From the NCBI RefSeq assembly GCF_030651185.1, contig NZ_JAUSCJ010000041.1, positions 157,693 through 221,692 of the forward strand: 64,000 nucleotides of DNA, given 5' to 3'. The translations under genes were made by a program, and so were the position numbers. Below are positions 38,561 through 48,791 of this stretch, piece by piece (position 1 is the stretch's first letter; every line of letters begins with the position of its first letter). Below the pieces are notes generated by a model. That model was not told where the DNA came from. It saw only the letters and a list, made by a program, of their open reading frames with translations, and searched no databases. This DNA comes from Phenylobacterium sp. GTDB lineage: Bacteria > Pseudomonadota > Alphaproteobacteria > Caulobacterales > Caulobacteraceae.

Positions 38561-38980
38561 ATGAGCACCCTGCGCCGCCTGATCGACCTGCCCGGCATCG
38601 CCGACCTGGAATTCGCCTCCGTCATGAAGCCCGCCCTGCGCGAGCCGGGGGCGCAGGCGGAGTTTCCGCAACTGGACGAGGTCAGCCGCGCCAATTTCGG
38701 CCTGACGATCGACGAGGCCGACGAGGTCCCCCTGCCCGCCGACTGGGACAGGATCGACCGCAAGCCGGAACGAGATCAGGTCGAGGCCTTCGAGGCCGCT
38801 GGCTGGGACGTAACCGACAAACGCCGCCCTCTCAAGATCCTGCCTCAGTTCAGCCTGCAGCTCTGGCTCGCCATCCGTGGCGTGGCCGGAAGCCTGCCCT
38901 ATCAGGCCGAGGAGGACGTGGAGGCCAAGATGCAGTCGTCCCTGGCGGCGGACGCGGCGAAGTTCCGAAGGGATCGGTAG
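38561..38980 (+). CDS. Hypothetical protein
   Basis: 139-aa ORF MSTLRRLIDLPGIADLEFASVMKPAL... with no stronger competing frame. Confidence 0.55.
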   Translation: MSTLRRLIDLPGIADLEFASVMKPALREPGAQAEFPQLDEVSRANFGLTIDEADEVPLPADWDRIDRKPERDQVEAFEAAGWDVTDKRRPLKILPQFSLQLWLAIRGVAGSLPYQAEEDVEAKMQSSLAADAAKFRRDR

Positions 38981-39066
38981 GACGTCGAGGGCCTGGGCCC
39001 TATCCATCAAAACCTTTGTTCCGGTATGGTCAGGCGACAACGAAAGTAGCTGACAAGGAAACACCC

Positions 39067-39498
39067 ATGCCCCGCTCTCCCGACTATCTCGGCGCCACCG
39101 GCATCGGGGTCAGCGACCTGGCCCGCTCTACCGACTTCTACACTCGAGTCCTGGGCATGAAGCAGGTTCAGACCTTCAAGCTGGACTATATGGACGAGGT
39201 GGTCGTGGCCTTCGAGGGCCGCACCGCGGTGGTGCTGATGCACTACACCGACGGCTCGGCGCGGAACTACAAGGACAACCCGATCAAGCTGGTGTTCTAC
39301 GTCACCGACCCCAAGGCGGTGAGCGACCGCATCAAGGCCGACGGCATGACCATCATCCGCGAGCCCGCCCCCATCGCCAGCCTGGGCGGCGCGGTCGTGG
39401 GCCTCGCCAAGGACCCAGACGGCTACACCATCGAACTGCTGCAGGCGCCGCCCGCGAAGGGTGAAGCGCAATCCGCCACGACGTCATCCCGGGCGTAG
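39067..39498 (+). CDS. VOC family (glyoxalase-like) protein
   Basis: LGATGIGVSDLARSTDFYTRVLGMKQ...DPDGYTIELLQAPP. Confidence 0.88.
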   Translation: MPRSPDYLGATGIGVSDLARSTDFYTRVLGMKQVQTFKLDYMDEVVVAFEGRTAVVLMHYTDGSARNYKDNPIKLVFYVTDPKAVSDRIKADGMTIIREPAPIASLGGAVVGLAKDPDGYTIELLQAPPAKGEAQSATTSSRA

Positions 39499-39576
39499 CG
39501 CAGCGAAGACCCGAGACCCAAGGGCCGCAGCCATCCCCCCTGGGTCCCGGATCGCCGATCGGCGTCCGGGATGACG
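39482..39576. repeat. Palindromic intergenic element overlapping the 3' end of the VOC gene
   Basis: Outer arms CGTCATCCCGG / CCGGGATGACG with internal GACCC/GGGTC palindromes. Confidence 0.8.
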
Positions 39577-39598
39577 GGAATTGTACGCGGCTCCAGCT

Positions 39599-40027
39599 TT
39601 AGGCCCTCGGGTACAGAATGATCTGCGTGCAGCGGAACGCGGCCATCAGCTTGCCGGTGGCGCCGTCCGTGAGGGTGGCGTCCCAGACCTGGGTCGTGCG
39701 GCCTCCGTGCAGCAGCTGGGCGGTGCAAACCACCGCGCCTTCCCGCAGGGTGCTCATGAAGTTGCACTTCACCTCGGCGGTGGTGAAGCCGCTGGCGCCC
39801 TCCGGCCAGACGGTGGAGACCCCGTAGGCGCAGAGGATATCGGCCACCGACAGCAGGCAGCCGGCCAGCAGGAAGCCGGTATGGGCCACCAGGTCAGGCC
39901 GCACGTCGAAGCGCCCCACGACGCGGCCATCGGCGACCTCGGTGACGGTCAGGCCTAGATGACCCGGCAGCTTGCCCTCATTGGCGCGGTTCAAGTCCTC
40001 GACGGACGTGCGGTTGGTCGTGGCCAT
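39599..40027 (-). CDS. PaaI-type hotdog thioesterase
   Basis: GRFDVRPDLVAHTGFLLAGCLLSVADILCAYG...TAEVKCNFMSTLREGAVVCTAQLLHGGRTTQVW. Confidence 0.85.
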   Translation of the reverse strand: MATTNRTSVEDLNRANEGKLPGHLGLTVTEVADGRVVGRFDVRPDLVAHTGFLLAGCLLSVADILCAYGVSTVWPEGASGFTTAEVKCNFMSTLREGAVVCTAQLLHGGRTTQVWDATLTDGATGKLMAAFRCTQIILYPRA

Positions 40028-40110
40028 GTGGTTCCCCCGTTTGCTGGCGCCATCTAGCCCAGGATCAGGTCCTTGTGTCAGGGTCCACGCGCTGGAAGCC
40101 GGGGGAACCC

Positions 40111-40818
40111 ATGCCGCAGATCGACCTGACCGAGGTGGTGGTCCGCCTGGCCGCGCGGCGTCCGGCGTCCGGGACCTTTGTCGTGGGAATCACCGGGGCG
40201 GTGGCGGCGGGCAAGAGCGTCTTCGCCAGAGCCCTGACCGAGCATCTGGCCGCCGACGGCGCCACGGTCGAACAGGTGGCCACCGACGGCTTCCTGTTCT
40301 CCAACGCCCGGCTCGCCGAACTCGACCTCTCCAACCAGAAAGGCTTCCCGCCCTCCTACGACCACACCGCCCTGCGCGCGGCCCTGGAGAACGTGCGCCA
40401 CGGGCCAACCGTCTTTCCCGGCTATTCCCACGTCACCTACGATGTCGATCCGGGGCTGGCCCGCACGATCGATCGGCCCGACGTCCTGGTGATCGAGGGT
40501 CTGAACCTGATCCCCACCCACGGCCCGTCCCTGATCGACAGCCTGATCTATCTCGACGCGCCGGAGTACGACCTGGAGGCCTGGTACATCGCCCGCTTCA
40601 TGGGCCTGTGGGAGGCCGCCGAACATGATCCCACCTCGTTCTACGCCCGTTTCCGCGCCATGAGCCGGCCCGAGGTGGAGGGACTGGCCAGGATGGTCTG
40701 GGAGAAGGTCAACCTGAAGAATCTCCGCGATCACATCCTTCCCGCCCGCGACCAGGCCGACCTGGTGGTGCGCAAGGGACCCGGGCACCAGATTCTCGCG
40801 GTCGAGATGCGGGGCTGA
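40111..40818 (+). CDS. P-loop kinase, type I pantothenate kinase/uridine kinase-like
   Basis: VGITGAVAAGKSVFARAL; VATDGFLFSNARL; NLIPTHGPSLIDSLIYLDAPE. Confidence 0.8.
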   Translation: MPQIDLTEVVVRLAARRPASGTFVVGITGAVAAGKSVFARALTEHLAADGATVEQVATDGFLFSNARLAELDLSNQKGFPPSYDHTALRAALENVRHGPTVFPGYSHVTYDVDPGLARTIDRPDVLVIEGLNLIPTHGPSLIDSLIYLDAPEYDLEAWYIARFMGLWEAAEHDPTSFYARFRAMSRPEVEGLARMVWEKVNLKNLRDHILPARDQADLVVRKGPGHQILAVEMRG

Positions 40819-40900
40819 CCCGCGGGGTCATACGAGCGCGCCATGGCCAAGCTTCAAACGGCTAGTTGAGACTCGCGCGAAGCCCACGCCTCAAGGTTGT

Positions 40901-42112
40901 TTGTCGGCTTGGCTAGGGATAGACCCTGCGCCTCAGCAATCCGTCGGGGGGGGCGCCATGCCGACCAACGCCGCCACCGTCCCTGGGCTCGCGAGCCGTC
41001 CCCACCTTGGCGGCATCGAATCCCTGCGCGCCTACGCGGCCTGCGCCATCGTGATCTTCCACGTCATCCACCTGACCGGCACGCCCCTTCCACACAGCCT
41101 GGAGTTCATGAAGTGGTACTTCGGCTTCGGCGTGCCGCTGTTCTTCGTCGTCAGCGCCTTCAGCCTCGCCTACGGCTATGAGGGTCGGCTGGGGGCGCCG
41201 GCCGATGTGTGGAAGTTCTATCTGCGGCGCGTCTTCAGGATCGCGCCGCTGTTCTACGCGATGGTGGCCTACAACCTTTTGACCGTCGGCAACACGTCCT
41301 CGCTGGGAGCCCGGGTTGGGGAGATCGCCGCCAATCTCGCCTTCGTCTTCAATCTGTTCCCCGACCTCGTCGAGGGGATCAGCCCGGCCTCATGGTCCAT
41401 CGGGGTGGAGATGGTGTTCTACGCTATTTTTCCCCTGGTCCTGATGGCCGTACGGGGGCCGGTGTCCGCCGCCATCGGCACGGTGGCCGCCACCGTCGCG
41501 GCGGTGCTCTTCGCCCTGAGGATGGACTTGCTGGGGGACGTGCCCGGGGCCTTTATCCAGCACGGCTTCCTGTTCAACCTGCCCTATTTCGGCTTCGGCC
41601 TGCTGGCCTATTTCAGCTATCGGCACATGTCGCCACGGCTGGGCGGCGCCGCTCTGGTGGCCGCCGTCGCCGGCCTGCTCGTCCTGTACGGCATGGCCGT
41701 CTGGCCGACGCCCCTGATGCCCGGCCGGATCGGCAACACGGTTTTCCAAGCCCTCTGGGGCGCGCCATTCGCCCTGCTCTGCCTGGCCATGGCTCAGAAC
41801 CCGCCGGCCATCCTCTCCAATCGCGTCACCCGGTTCCTGGGCAAGATCAGCTTCAGCCTCTACCTCACCCATCCGTACGTGATCTCGGCGCTCACCGGCG
41901 TGGGGGCCTATGCGAGCATCAACACCCTGCCGGGCGGCTCAGGCGTGCGGTTCCCGGTCGCCGTCCTGGTCACGCTCGCGGTCCTGACGCCCCTGTCCTG
42001 GGGCCTCTACCGGCTGATCGAAGAACCGGGGATGAATCTTGGCCGCCGGATCGGCCAACGCACCACCGCCCGACCCGAGGCCGGCCCCCAACCGGGCGCC
42101 GAGACGGCCTGA
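40901..42112 (+). CDS. Acyltransferase 3 (OafA/YrhL-type) membrane protein
   Basis: HLGGIESLRAYAACAIVIFHVIHLTG...SWSIGVEMVFYAIFPLVL...KISFSLYLTHPYVI; start may be at 40958 (MPTNAATVPG). Confidence 0.88.
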   Translation: MSAWLGIDPAPQQSVGGGAMPTNAATVPGLASRPHLGGIESLRAYAACAIVIFHVIHLTGTPLPHSLEFMKWYFGFGVPLFFVVSAFSLAYGYEGRLGAPADVWKFYLRRVFRIAPLFYAMVAYNLLTVGNTSSLGARVGEIAANLAFVFNLFPDLVEGISPASWSIGVEMVFYAIFPLVLMAVRGPVSAAIGTVAATVAAVLFALRMDLLGDVPGAFIQHGFLFNLPYFGFGLLAYFSYRHMSPRLGGAALVAAVAGLLVLYGMAVWPTPLMPGRIGNTVFQALWGAPFALLCLAMAQNPPAILSNRVTRFLGKISFSLYLTHPYVISALTGVGAYASINTLPGGSGVRFPVAVLVTLAVLTPLSWGLYRLIEEPGMNLGRRIGQRTTARPEAGPQPGAETA

Positions 42113-42186
42113 CCAGAACACCCTTCCTTAACCCTGAAGGCCGCTGTATCACCGGAACATATCCCGAACACGCCTTGAGTCCCGTC

Positions 42187-42687
42187 ATGACCGCCATCCG
42201 TATCCTCGGCCTCGATCCGGGTCTTCGCCGCACCGGCTGGGGCGTGATCGAGATCGACGGGGCGCGGCTGACCCACGTGGCCCACGGCGTGATCGCACCC
42301 AAGGACTCCTTGCCGTTTTCCGAGCGCCTGCTGGCCCTGTTCGAGGGCATTAGCGCCATCGTCGCCGAGCACACGCCGCACGAGGCGGCCGTGGAGGAGA
42401 CCTTCATGAACAACAACGCCGCCTCGGCCCTGAAGTTGGGCCACGCGCGCGCCATGGCCCTGGTGGCGCCGGCCCGCGCCGGGCTGCCCGTGGCGGAATA
42501 CGCCGCCACCGTGGTCAAGAAATCGGTGGTGGGCACCGGGGCCGCCGACAAGACCCAGGTGGCCTTCATGATCGCCCGCCTGCTGCCCAAGGCCGGGCCC
42601 GCCAGCGCCGACGCCGCCGACGCGCTGGCCGTCGCCATCGCCCACGCCCACGCCCGCAAGGCCCGCCAACTCGGAGCCGTGGCGTGA
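42187..42687 (+). CDS. ruvC: Crossover junction endodeoxyribonuclease RuvC
   Basis: [41 protein letters not shown]; followed by ruvA and ruvB. Confidence 0.98.
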   Translation: MTAIRILGLDPGLRRTGWGVIEIDGARLTHVAHGVIAPKDSLPFSERLLALFEGISAIVAEHTPHEAAVEETFMNNNAASALKLGHARAMALVAPARAGLPVAEYAATVVKKSVVGTGAADKTQVAFMIARLLPKAGPASADAADALAVAIAHAHARKARQLGAVA

Positions 42688-43298
42688 TCGGGCGGCTGCG
42701 GGGCCTGGTTGCGGAGGTCGGCGAGGAGGACGCCCTAATCGACGTCGCCGGCGTCGGCTATGTGGTCCGCTGCGGATCGCGCACGCTCGGCCACCTGCCG
42801 GCCCTGGGCGAGGAGGCGGTGCTGCACGTCGAGACCCAGTGGTCGGAGGCCACCGGCATGCGGCTCTACGGCTTCCTCGGCCGCGACGAGCGCCGCGCCT
42901 TCGTGGTCCTGCAATCCATCCAGGGGGTCGGCCCCAAGGCGGCGCTCGGCGTGCTGGACATCCTGTCGCCGGGCGAGCTCGCCCAGGCCGCCGCCCGCGA
43001 GGACAAGGCCGCGGTGGCCCGCGCCAACGGCGTCGGCCCCAAGCTTGCCCTGCGCATCGTCACCGAGTTGAAGGACAAGCCGCTGACCGACGGTCCGGTG
43101 GCCGCCTTCCACGCCACCGCCACGACGCCGGCGCCGAGTGCCCCCTCCGCCACCGGCGAGGCGGTCTCGGCCCTGATGGGCTTGGGGATAGCCGAGGTGA
43201 ACGCGCGCCGCGTCGTTGAGCAGGCGGCCCTGCGCCTGGGCGACGAGGCCACTGTCCAGGCCCTGATCAAGGCTGGTTTGCAGGAGTTGGGGCGTTGA
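42684..43298 (+). CDS. ruvA: Holliday junction branch migration protein RuvA
   Basis: [52 protein letters not shown]. Confidence 0.98.
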   Translation: MIGRLRGLVAEVGEEDALIDVAGVGYVVRCGSRTLGHLPALGEEAVLHVETQWSEATGMRLYGFLGRDERRAFVVLQSIQGVGPKAALGVLDILSPGELAQAAAREDKAAVARANGVGPKLALRIVTELKDKPLTDGPVAAFHATATTPAPSAPSATGEAVSALMGLGIAEVNARRVVEQAALRLGDEATVQALIKAGLQELGR

Positions 43299-43312
43299 AG
43301 GCTGATGTGGCG

Positions 43313-43345
43313 CTTTTCCTCCCCCGCTTCGCAGGGGAGGAAAAG
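43313..43345. repeat. Hairpin whose 3' arm contains the ruvB Shine-Dalgarno; same family as 19197..19230
   Basis: CTTTTCCTCCCC-CGCTTCGCA-GGGGAGGAAAAG immediately 5' of the ruvB ATG at 43348. Confidence 0.85.
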
Positions 43346-43347
43346 AT

Positions 43348-44382
43348 ATGACCCGCCTGGTCTCGGGGGAGGAGGTCCCCCTGGAGAGCCATGACAAGGC
43401 CCTGCGGCCCCAGACCCTGGCTGAGTTCGTCGGCCAGGAGCAGGCCAAGGGCAATCTCTCGGTCTTCATCGAGGCCGCCAAGGCCCGCGAGGAGGCCCTG
43501 GACCACGTCCTGCTGTTCGGCCCGCCCGGCCTGGGCAAGACCACCCTCGCCCAGATCGTCGCCCGTGAGCTGGGGGTGAACTTCCGCGCGACCTCGGGCC
43601 CGGTGCTGGCCAAGGCCGGAGATCTCGCGGCCATCCTGACCAATCTCGAACCCCGCGACGTGCTCTTCATCGACGAGATCCACCGCCTGCCCGCCAATGT
43701 GGAGGAGATCCTCTATCCGGCCATGGAGGATCACGTCCTCGACCTGATCATCGGCGACGGCCCCTCGGCCCGCTCGATCCGCATTGATCTGGCCCCCTTC
43801 ACCCTGGTGGCGGCCACGACGCGCGCCGGGCTGCTGGCCACGCCGCTCCGCGACCGCTTCGGCATTCCCCTGCGCCTGGAGTTCTACACCCACGCAGAGC
43901 TGCAGAAGGTGCTGACCCAGGCGGCGCGGAAGATGAACCTGGAACTGTCGCCGGACGGGGCCCTGGAGATCGCGGCCCGGGCGCGGGGCACCCCGCGGGT
44001 GGCCGGCCGCCTGCTGCGCCGGGTCCGCGACTTCGCCGCCGCCGACGGCGCGACCCTCATCGACCAGAAGGTCGCCGCCAAGGCCCTGGCGCGGCTGGAC
44101 GTGGACGAGGCGGGCCTGGACGCGCTGGACCGCCGCTACCTGCGCGCGCTGATCGAGAACTATGGCGGCGGCCCGGCCGGGGTGGAGACCCTGGCCTACG
44201 CCATCGCCGAGGCCCGCGACGCGGTGGAGGACGTCATTGAGCCCTTCCTGCTGCAGCAGGGCTTCATCCAGCGCACGCCGCGCGGCCGCATGGTCTGCGC
44301 CAAGGCCTACACCCACATCGGCCTGACCCCGCCGCCGCAGGTCCAGGCGGGCGGACAGGCGGGGCTGTTCGAGGAGGAGTGA
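43348..44382 (+). CDS. ruvB: Holliday junction branch migration DNA helicase RuvB
   Basis: [28 protein letters not shown]...[33 protein letters not shown]. Confidence 0.98.
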   Translation: MTRLVSGEEVPLESHDKALRPQTLAEFVGQEQAKGNLSVFIEAAKAREEALDHVLLFGPPGLGKTTLAQIVARELGVNFRATSGPVLAKAGDLAAILTNLEPRDVLFIDEIHRLPANVEEILYPAMEDHVLDLIIGDGPSARSIRIDLAPFTLVAATTRAGLLATPLRDRFGIPLRLEFYTHAELQKVLTQAARKMNLELSPDGALEIAARARGTPRVAGRLLRRVRDFAAADGATLIDQKVAAKALARLDVDEAGLDALDRRYLRALIENYGGGPAGVETLAYAIAEARDAVEDVIEPFLLQQGFIQRTPRGRMVCAKAYTHIGLTPPPQVQAGGQAGLFEEE

Positions 44383-44424
44383 GCGGGCATTGGCCCTCGC
44401 CCCCCCGCCGGGCATAAGGGGGCG

Positions 44425-44796
44425 ATGCGTACCCTTTCCCTGATCCTGCTGGGCGCCGTGCTCTGGTTCCTCGCCGCGGTGTTCATCCGGCTGGCCATGC
44501 CCTGGGGGGTGTTCAGCGGCGGATACGTCACCGCGATCCTGTTTGGCCTCACCGCCCTGTTGGCGCCGGTGCTATTGAGCAGCGTCCACCGGCTCACCGC
44601 CGGGGGCCAGACGCCCCGCCTGCCCACCGCGGCCATCATCTGCCTGGTGGGGGTGCTGCTGGACGCCGTGGCCATGACCTGGTCGCCCGAGCTCTACGCC
44701 TCCAACCCCGCGCGCCTGGTGAACGGCGCGGCCTGGCTGCTGTTCGGGGTCGGCGCCCTCCTCACCTCGGCCATGCTGCAGGACCGACGCCCATGA
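44425..44796 (+). CDS. DUF5367-like small membrane protein
   Basis: LLGAVLWFLAAVFIRLAMPWGVFSGGYVTAILFGLT; 4-bp overlap with ybgC. Confidence 0.65.
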   Translation: MRTLSLILLGAVLWFLAAVFIRLAMPWGVFSGGYVTAILFGLTALLAPVLLSSVHRLTAGGQTPRLPTAAIICLVGVLLDAVAMTWSPELYASNPARLVNGAAWLLFGVGALLTSAMLQDRRP

Positions 44797-45230
44797 CCCA
44801 ACCCTATGCCGGCGAGATCGTCGGGCGCGAACACCGCCTGCCGGTCCGCATCTACTACGAGGACACCGACTTCACCGGCGTCGTCTACCATGGCCAGTAC
44901 GTGCGGTTCTTCGAGCGTGGCCGCAGCGACTTCCTGCGGGTCGCGGGCATCGGTCATGCGCAGTTGCTGGACCGTCCGGACCCGGCGGCGTTCACCGTCG
45001 TGCGGCTGGAGATCGATTTCAAGGCGCCGGCCCGGATCGACGACGCGCTGCTGGTGCGCACCACCTATGACCGGATGGCGGGACCTCGCCTGTTCATCGA
45101 CCAGAGGATCACGCGTGGCGAGCAGCTGATTGCGCAGGCGGTTGTCGAGGCCGCCTGTATCGATCTCGCAGGACGGCCACGAAAGCCGCCTAAAGAACTC
45201 ATAGCGACGCTTCGGCCTCTCTTTTGCTAG
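44793..45230 (+). CDS. ybgC: Tol-Pal system-associated acyl-CoA thioesterase
   Basis: VRIYYEDTDFTGVVYHGQYVRFFERGRSDFLR; directly upstream of tolQ. Confidence 0.95.
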   Translation: MTQPYAGEIVGREHRLPVRIYYEDTDFTGVVYHGQYVRFFERGRSDFLRVAGIGHAQLLDRPDPAAFTVVRLEIDFKAPARIDDALLVRTTYDRMAGPRLFIDQRITRGEQLIAQAVVEAACIDLAGRPRKPPKELIATLRPLFC

Positions 45231-45305
45231 GGCTTGGCCATAAGTTCGACACTGCGCCGTCCCAAGCCAATCCTGGCCGGACGCAAACCACGGAGCCCAG
45301 GCCGC

Positions 45306-46016
45306 ATGGACCCCGCAGTCCCCGCCGCGATCACCGCCGACACCTTCTCCTTCATCTCCCTCTTCATGCGCGCCGACTGGGTGGTGAAGAGCGTGATGAC
45401 GGGCCTGGCGCTGTCGTCCCTGTGGTCGTGGACCGTGATCATCGACAAGTTCTTCCGCTTCAGCGTGTTGAACGGTCAGGCCGACAAGTTCGAGAACCAG
45501 GTGTCCTCCGGCCGCAGCCTTGAAGACATCGCCGCCGAGGCCGGCGAGCGACCCAAGCACGCCCTGCCCCGCATGCTGCAGGGCGCCCTGCGCGAGTGGC
45601 GCGACGCCCGCGGCAAGGGCCTGTCCACCGACAGCCAGGCGGCCTTCCTGATCCAGCGGATCGACCGGGTGCTAGACACCACCATCGCCCGCGAGGCGCA
45701 GCGGGTGGAGGACGGTCTCGGCTCGCTGGCCATCGTCGCCACCGCCTCGCCGTTCATCGGACTGTTCGGCACCGTCTGGGGGATCATGCAGGCCTTCCAG
45801 GAGATCGCCATCCAGAAGAACACCAACCTGGCCGTGGTCGCCCCCTCTATCGCCGAAGCCCTGTTCGCCACCGCCATCGGCCTGATCGCCGCCATCCCGG
45901 CCTATATCGCCTACAACAAGTTCTCCACCGACGCCTCGCGCTATGCCGGCCGCCTCGAGGGCTTCGCAGACGACCTCTCCACCGCCATCCAGCGGCGGCT
46001 GGCGGACCGGACCTGA
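45306..46016 (+). CDS. tolQ: Tol-Pal protein TolQ
   Basis: FISLFMRADWVVKSVM...SPFIGLFGTVWGIMQAFQEIA...VVAPSIAEALFATAIGLIAAIPAYIAYNKF. Confidence 0.96.
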   Translation: MDPAVPAAITADTFSFISLFMRADWVVKSVMTGLALSSLWSWTVIIDKFFRFSVLNGQADKFENQVSSGRSLEDIAAEAGERPKHALPRMLQGALREWRDARGKGLSTDSQAAFLIQRIDRVLDTTIAREAQRVEDGLGSLAIVATASPFIGLFGTVWGIMQAFQEIAIQKNTNLAVVAPSIAEALFATAIGLIAAIPAYIAYNKFSTDASRYAGRLEGFADDLSTAIQRRLADRT

Positions 46017-46019
46017 GCC

Positions 46020-46514
46020 ATGGCGATCTCGAGCCATGACGCCTTCTCAGCCTCAGGCGGCGGCGGCCGCAGGCGCCGCCGTGGCGGCCGCAGAGGCGCC
46101 CTGTCGGAGATCAACGTCACGCCCCTGGTGGACGTGATGCTGGTGCTGCTGATCGTCTTCATGATCTCCGCTCCGCTGCTGACGGTGGGGGTTCCCGTGG
46201 AGCTGCCGAAGACGGAGGCCGGCTCCATGCAGGACCAGTCCGAACCGCTGACGGTCTCCATCCGCGCCGACGGCTCACTGTTCGTGCAGGAGGAACCCGT
46301 GGTCTTCGCCGGCCTTTCGCCGCGCCTGCGCGCCATGGCCGGCGACACCACCAAGCCGATCTATGTGCGGGCCGACGGCCGAGCCTCCTATTCGATCGTC
46401 GCCCAGGTGATGGCGGCGCTGTCGACCTCCGGCTTCACCTCGATCAACCTGATCACCGACACCGGCGGCCCCTCCTCCGGCGGGACCCCCGCCCCGGACG
46501 CTCCGGCGGGTTGA
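46020..46514 (+). CDS. tolR: ExbD/TolR family protein
   Basis: LSEINVTPLVDVMLVLLIVFMISAPLLTVGVPVELPKTEA. Confidence 0.95.
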   Translation: MAISSHDAFSASGGGGRRRRRGGRRGALSEINVTPLVDVMLVLLIVFMISAPLLTVGVPVELPKTEAGSMQDQSEPLTVSIRADGSLFVQEEPVVFAGLSPRLRAMAGDTTKPIYVRADGRASYSIVAQVMAALSTSGFTSINLITDTGGPSSGGTPAPDAPAG

Positions 46515-46521
46515 GGCCGGC

Positions 46522-47343
46522 ATGATGCGCACCCGGTCGGACTTCTCCGCGGCGATGATCGTGTCGGTGCTGTTGCACGGCGGCGTGATCGTGGCCGCCC
46601 TGATCTCCTGGCCGCAGGAACCGACCCAGGTCGGGACCACCGTGCCGGTGAACATCATCTCCAACGCCACCTACACCGACCTGCGCGCCGCCGCCCAGGC
46701 CGCCCAGGCGCAGATGGCCACCACCGAGCAGCCGGTCGCCGACGCGCCGCCCGAGGCCGCCGTCGAGGCGCCCGTGCCCGACCCCGCGCCCCCCGCGCCC
46801 CTCCCCGCGCCAAGCCCCGTCAAGCCCGCGCCGGCCGTGGCCAAGCCTACGGTCGATCCAAACGCCAAGGGCGTCCAGAAACCCGCCGCCAAGCCGCAGA
46901 AGGCCCTCGACCTCGACGCGCTCTCGGCCAGCATCGCCAAGTCCCGCCCCTCCGGCGGCAAGGCCTCGTCGGCCGCCAAGGGCCCCACCAAGCAGGAGAC
47001 CGCGCTGGAGGCGCGCGCCGCCGCCGGGGCAGGCAAGGGGGTCTCGGCCAGCGCCTTGGCGGGCCTGGTCTCTCAGATTGAGCGCCGCTGGAACCCCAAC
47101 TGCGAGGTCGAGGGCGGGCGCGACGTGCGGGTGCGCGTCACCTTCACCCTCTCGGCTACCGGCCAAGTGGTGGGCGCGGTCGAGGCCGGCGGCCAGGAAT
47201 CCTCGTCCAATCCCGTCGTCCGGGCCGCCGCGGAACGCGCCATCCGCGCCGTCCGCCAGGCCGCCGCCGACAAGGCCCTGCCCCGCGAAGTCTACGGCCA
47301 GGCCTGGGCCCCCACCTTCAACGCCCAGGAAGCCTGCCAATGA
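46522..47343 (+). CDS. tolA: TolA-like cell envelope protein
   Basis: N-terminal TM, Pro/Ala/Lys-rich linker, C-terminal [34 protein letters not shown]; lies between tolR and tolB. Confidence 0.85.
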   Translation: MMRTRSDFSAAMIVSVLLHGGVIVAALISWPQEPTQVGTTVPVNIISNATYTDLRAAAQAAQAQMATTEQPVADAPPEAAVEAPVPDPAPPAPLPAPSPVKPAPAVAKPTVDPNAKGVQKPAAKPQKALDLDALSASIAKSRPSGGKASSAAKGPTKQETALEARAAAGAGKGVSASALAGLVSQIERRWNPNCEVEGGRDVRVRVTFTLSATGQVVGAVEAGGQESSSNPVVRAAAERAIRAVRQAAADKALPREVYGQAWAPTFNAQEACQ

Positions 47344-48662
47344 GCGCCCTAAAGGAGACCCGTCCGATGCGACTGAAGGCCCTCTGCCTGGCTCTCGCCA
47401 GCCTCATGCTCGCCACGGTGTCGGTGGCCACGCCAGCCGCAGCCCAGATCGAGGTCGATGTGAACAAGGGCGACGTCCAGCCCCTGCCCATCGCCATTCC
47501 AGCCTTTGGCGGAACCCGCGGCGCCGACATCGCCCAGGTCATCACCGGCAACCTGGAACGCTCGGGCCTCTTCGCCCCCATCGGCCAGCAGGTCCATATC
47601 GAGAAGGGCCTGAACGTGGCGGTCCAGCCGCGCTTCCCCGACTGGAAGGCGATCAACGCCCAGGCCCTGGTCAACGGCCAGGTCACCGTCGAGGGCGGCC
47701 GGCTGCGGGTCGATTTCCGCCTGTGGGACATCTATTCCGAGCAGCAGCTGCTGGGCCTGCAGTTCACCTCCACGCCGGAGAACTGGCGCCGCGTGGCCCA
47801 CAAGATCTCCGACGCCGTCTATGAACGGCTGACCGGGGAGAAGGGCTATTTCGACACCCGCATCGTCTTCGTCTCCGAGACCGGGGGCCGCATCAACCGC
47901 ACCAAGACCCTGGCCATCATGGACCAGGACGGGGCCAATCCCAGCTATCTGACCGACGGCTCCTACATCGTCATGTCGCCGCGCTTCTCGGCCACCAGCC
48001 AGGAGATCACCTACATGACCCTGCGGCCGGAGGGCTCGGCCATCTATCTGTTCAATCTGGAGACGGCGCGCCGCGAAAGCATCGGCCAGTTCCCGGGCAT
48101 GGTCTATGCGCCGCGCTTCTCGCCCGATGGCGGCCGCGTCGCCTTCTCCGTGGAGCGGGGCGGCAACAGCGACATCTATGTGATGAACCTGAAGAGCCGA
48201 GTCTCGGCGCGCCTGACCTCCGACCCCGGCATCGACACCTCGGCCTCGTTCTCGCCGGACGGGACCAAGATCGTCTTCAACTCCGACCGCGGCGGCTCAC
48301 CCCAGCTCTACATCATGAATTCCGACGGCTCGGGGGTTCGTCGCATTTCCTACGGATCTGGCCGCTATACCACTCCGGTCTGGAGCCCCGTGGGGGACTT
48401 CATCGCCTTCACCAAGCAGACGGGCGGGGAGTTCCACATTGGGGTCATGCGCCCGGACGGTTCGGATGAGCGGCTTTTGACCACCAGCTATCTCGACGAG
48501 AGCCCCACCTGGGCGCCGAATGGGCGCGTGCTGATGTTCAGCCGTGAAACATCAGGCGGACCTCCGCGTTTGTGGACGGTGGATGTAACAGGTCGGATCC
48601 TGCGCCCGGCGCCCTATCCGGGCTCCGGATCAGACCCAGCCTGGTCTCCGCTGCTCAACTGA
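47340..48662 (+). CDS. tolB: Tol-Pal system beta-propeller protein TolB
   Basis: [29 protein letters not shown]; repeated propeller blades [26 protein letters not shown]. Confidence 0.97.
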   Translation: MSALKETRPMRLKALCLALASLMLATVSVATPAAAQIEVDVNKGDVQPLPIAIPAFGGTRGADIAQVITGNLERSGLFAPIGQQVHIEKGLNVAVQPRFPDWKAINAQALVNGQVTVEGGRLRVDFRLWDIYSEQQLLGLQFTSTPENWRRVAHKISDAVYERLTGEKGYFDTRIVFVSETGGRINRTKTLAIMDQDGANPSYLTDGSYIVMSPRFSATSQEITYMTLRPEGSAIYLFNLETARRESIGQFPGMVYAPRFSPDGGRVAFSVERGGNSDIYVMNLKSRVSARLTSDPGIDTSASFSPDGTKIVFNSDRGGSPQLYIMNSDGSGVRRISYGSGRYTTPVWSPVGDFIAFTKQTGGEFHIGVMRPDGSDERLLTTSYLDESPTWAPNGRVLMFSRETSGGPPRLWTVDVTGRILRPAPYPGSGSDPAWSPLLN

Positions 48663-48791
48663 TGAGAGAATTCAGGTGTAACGTTTGCATAGTGGCGGTC
48701 ATTTGAAATGTCCGGCACATCAAAATGCAGGTACAGATTAGTGAATGGCGCGGTTGGCGCCGGCGAAACCCAGCTTAAGGAGAAGCCCGAC

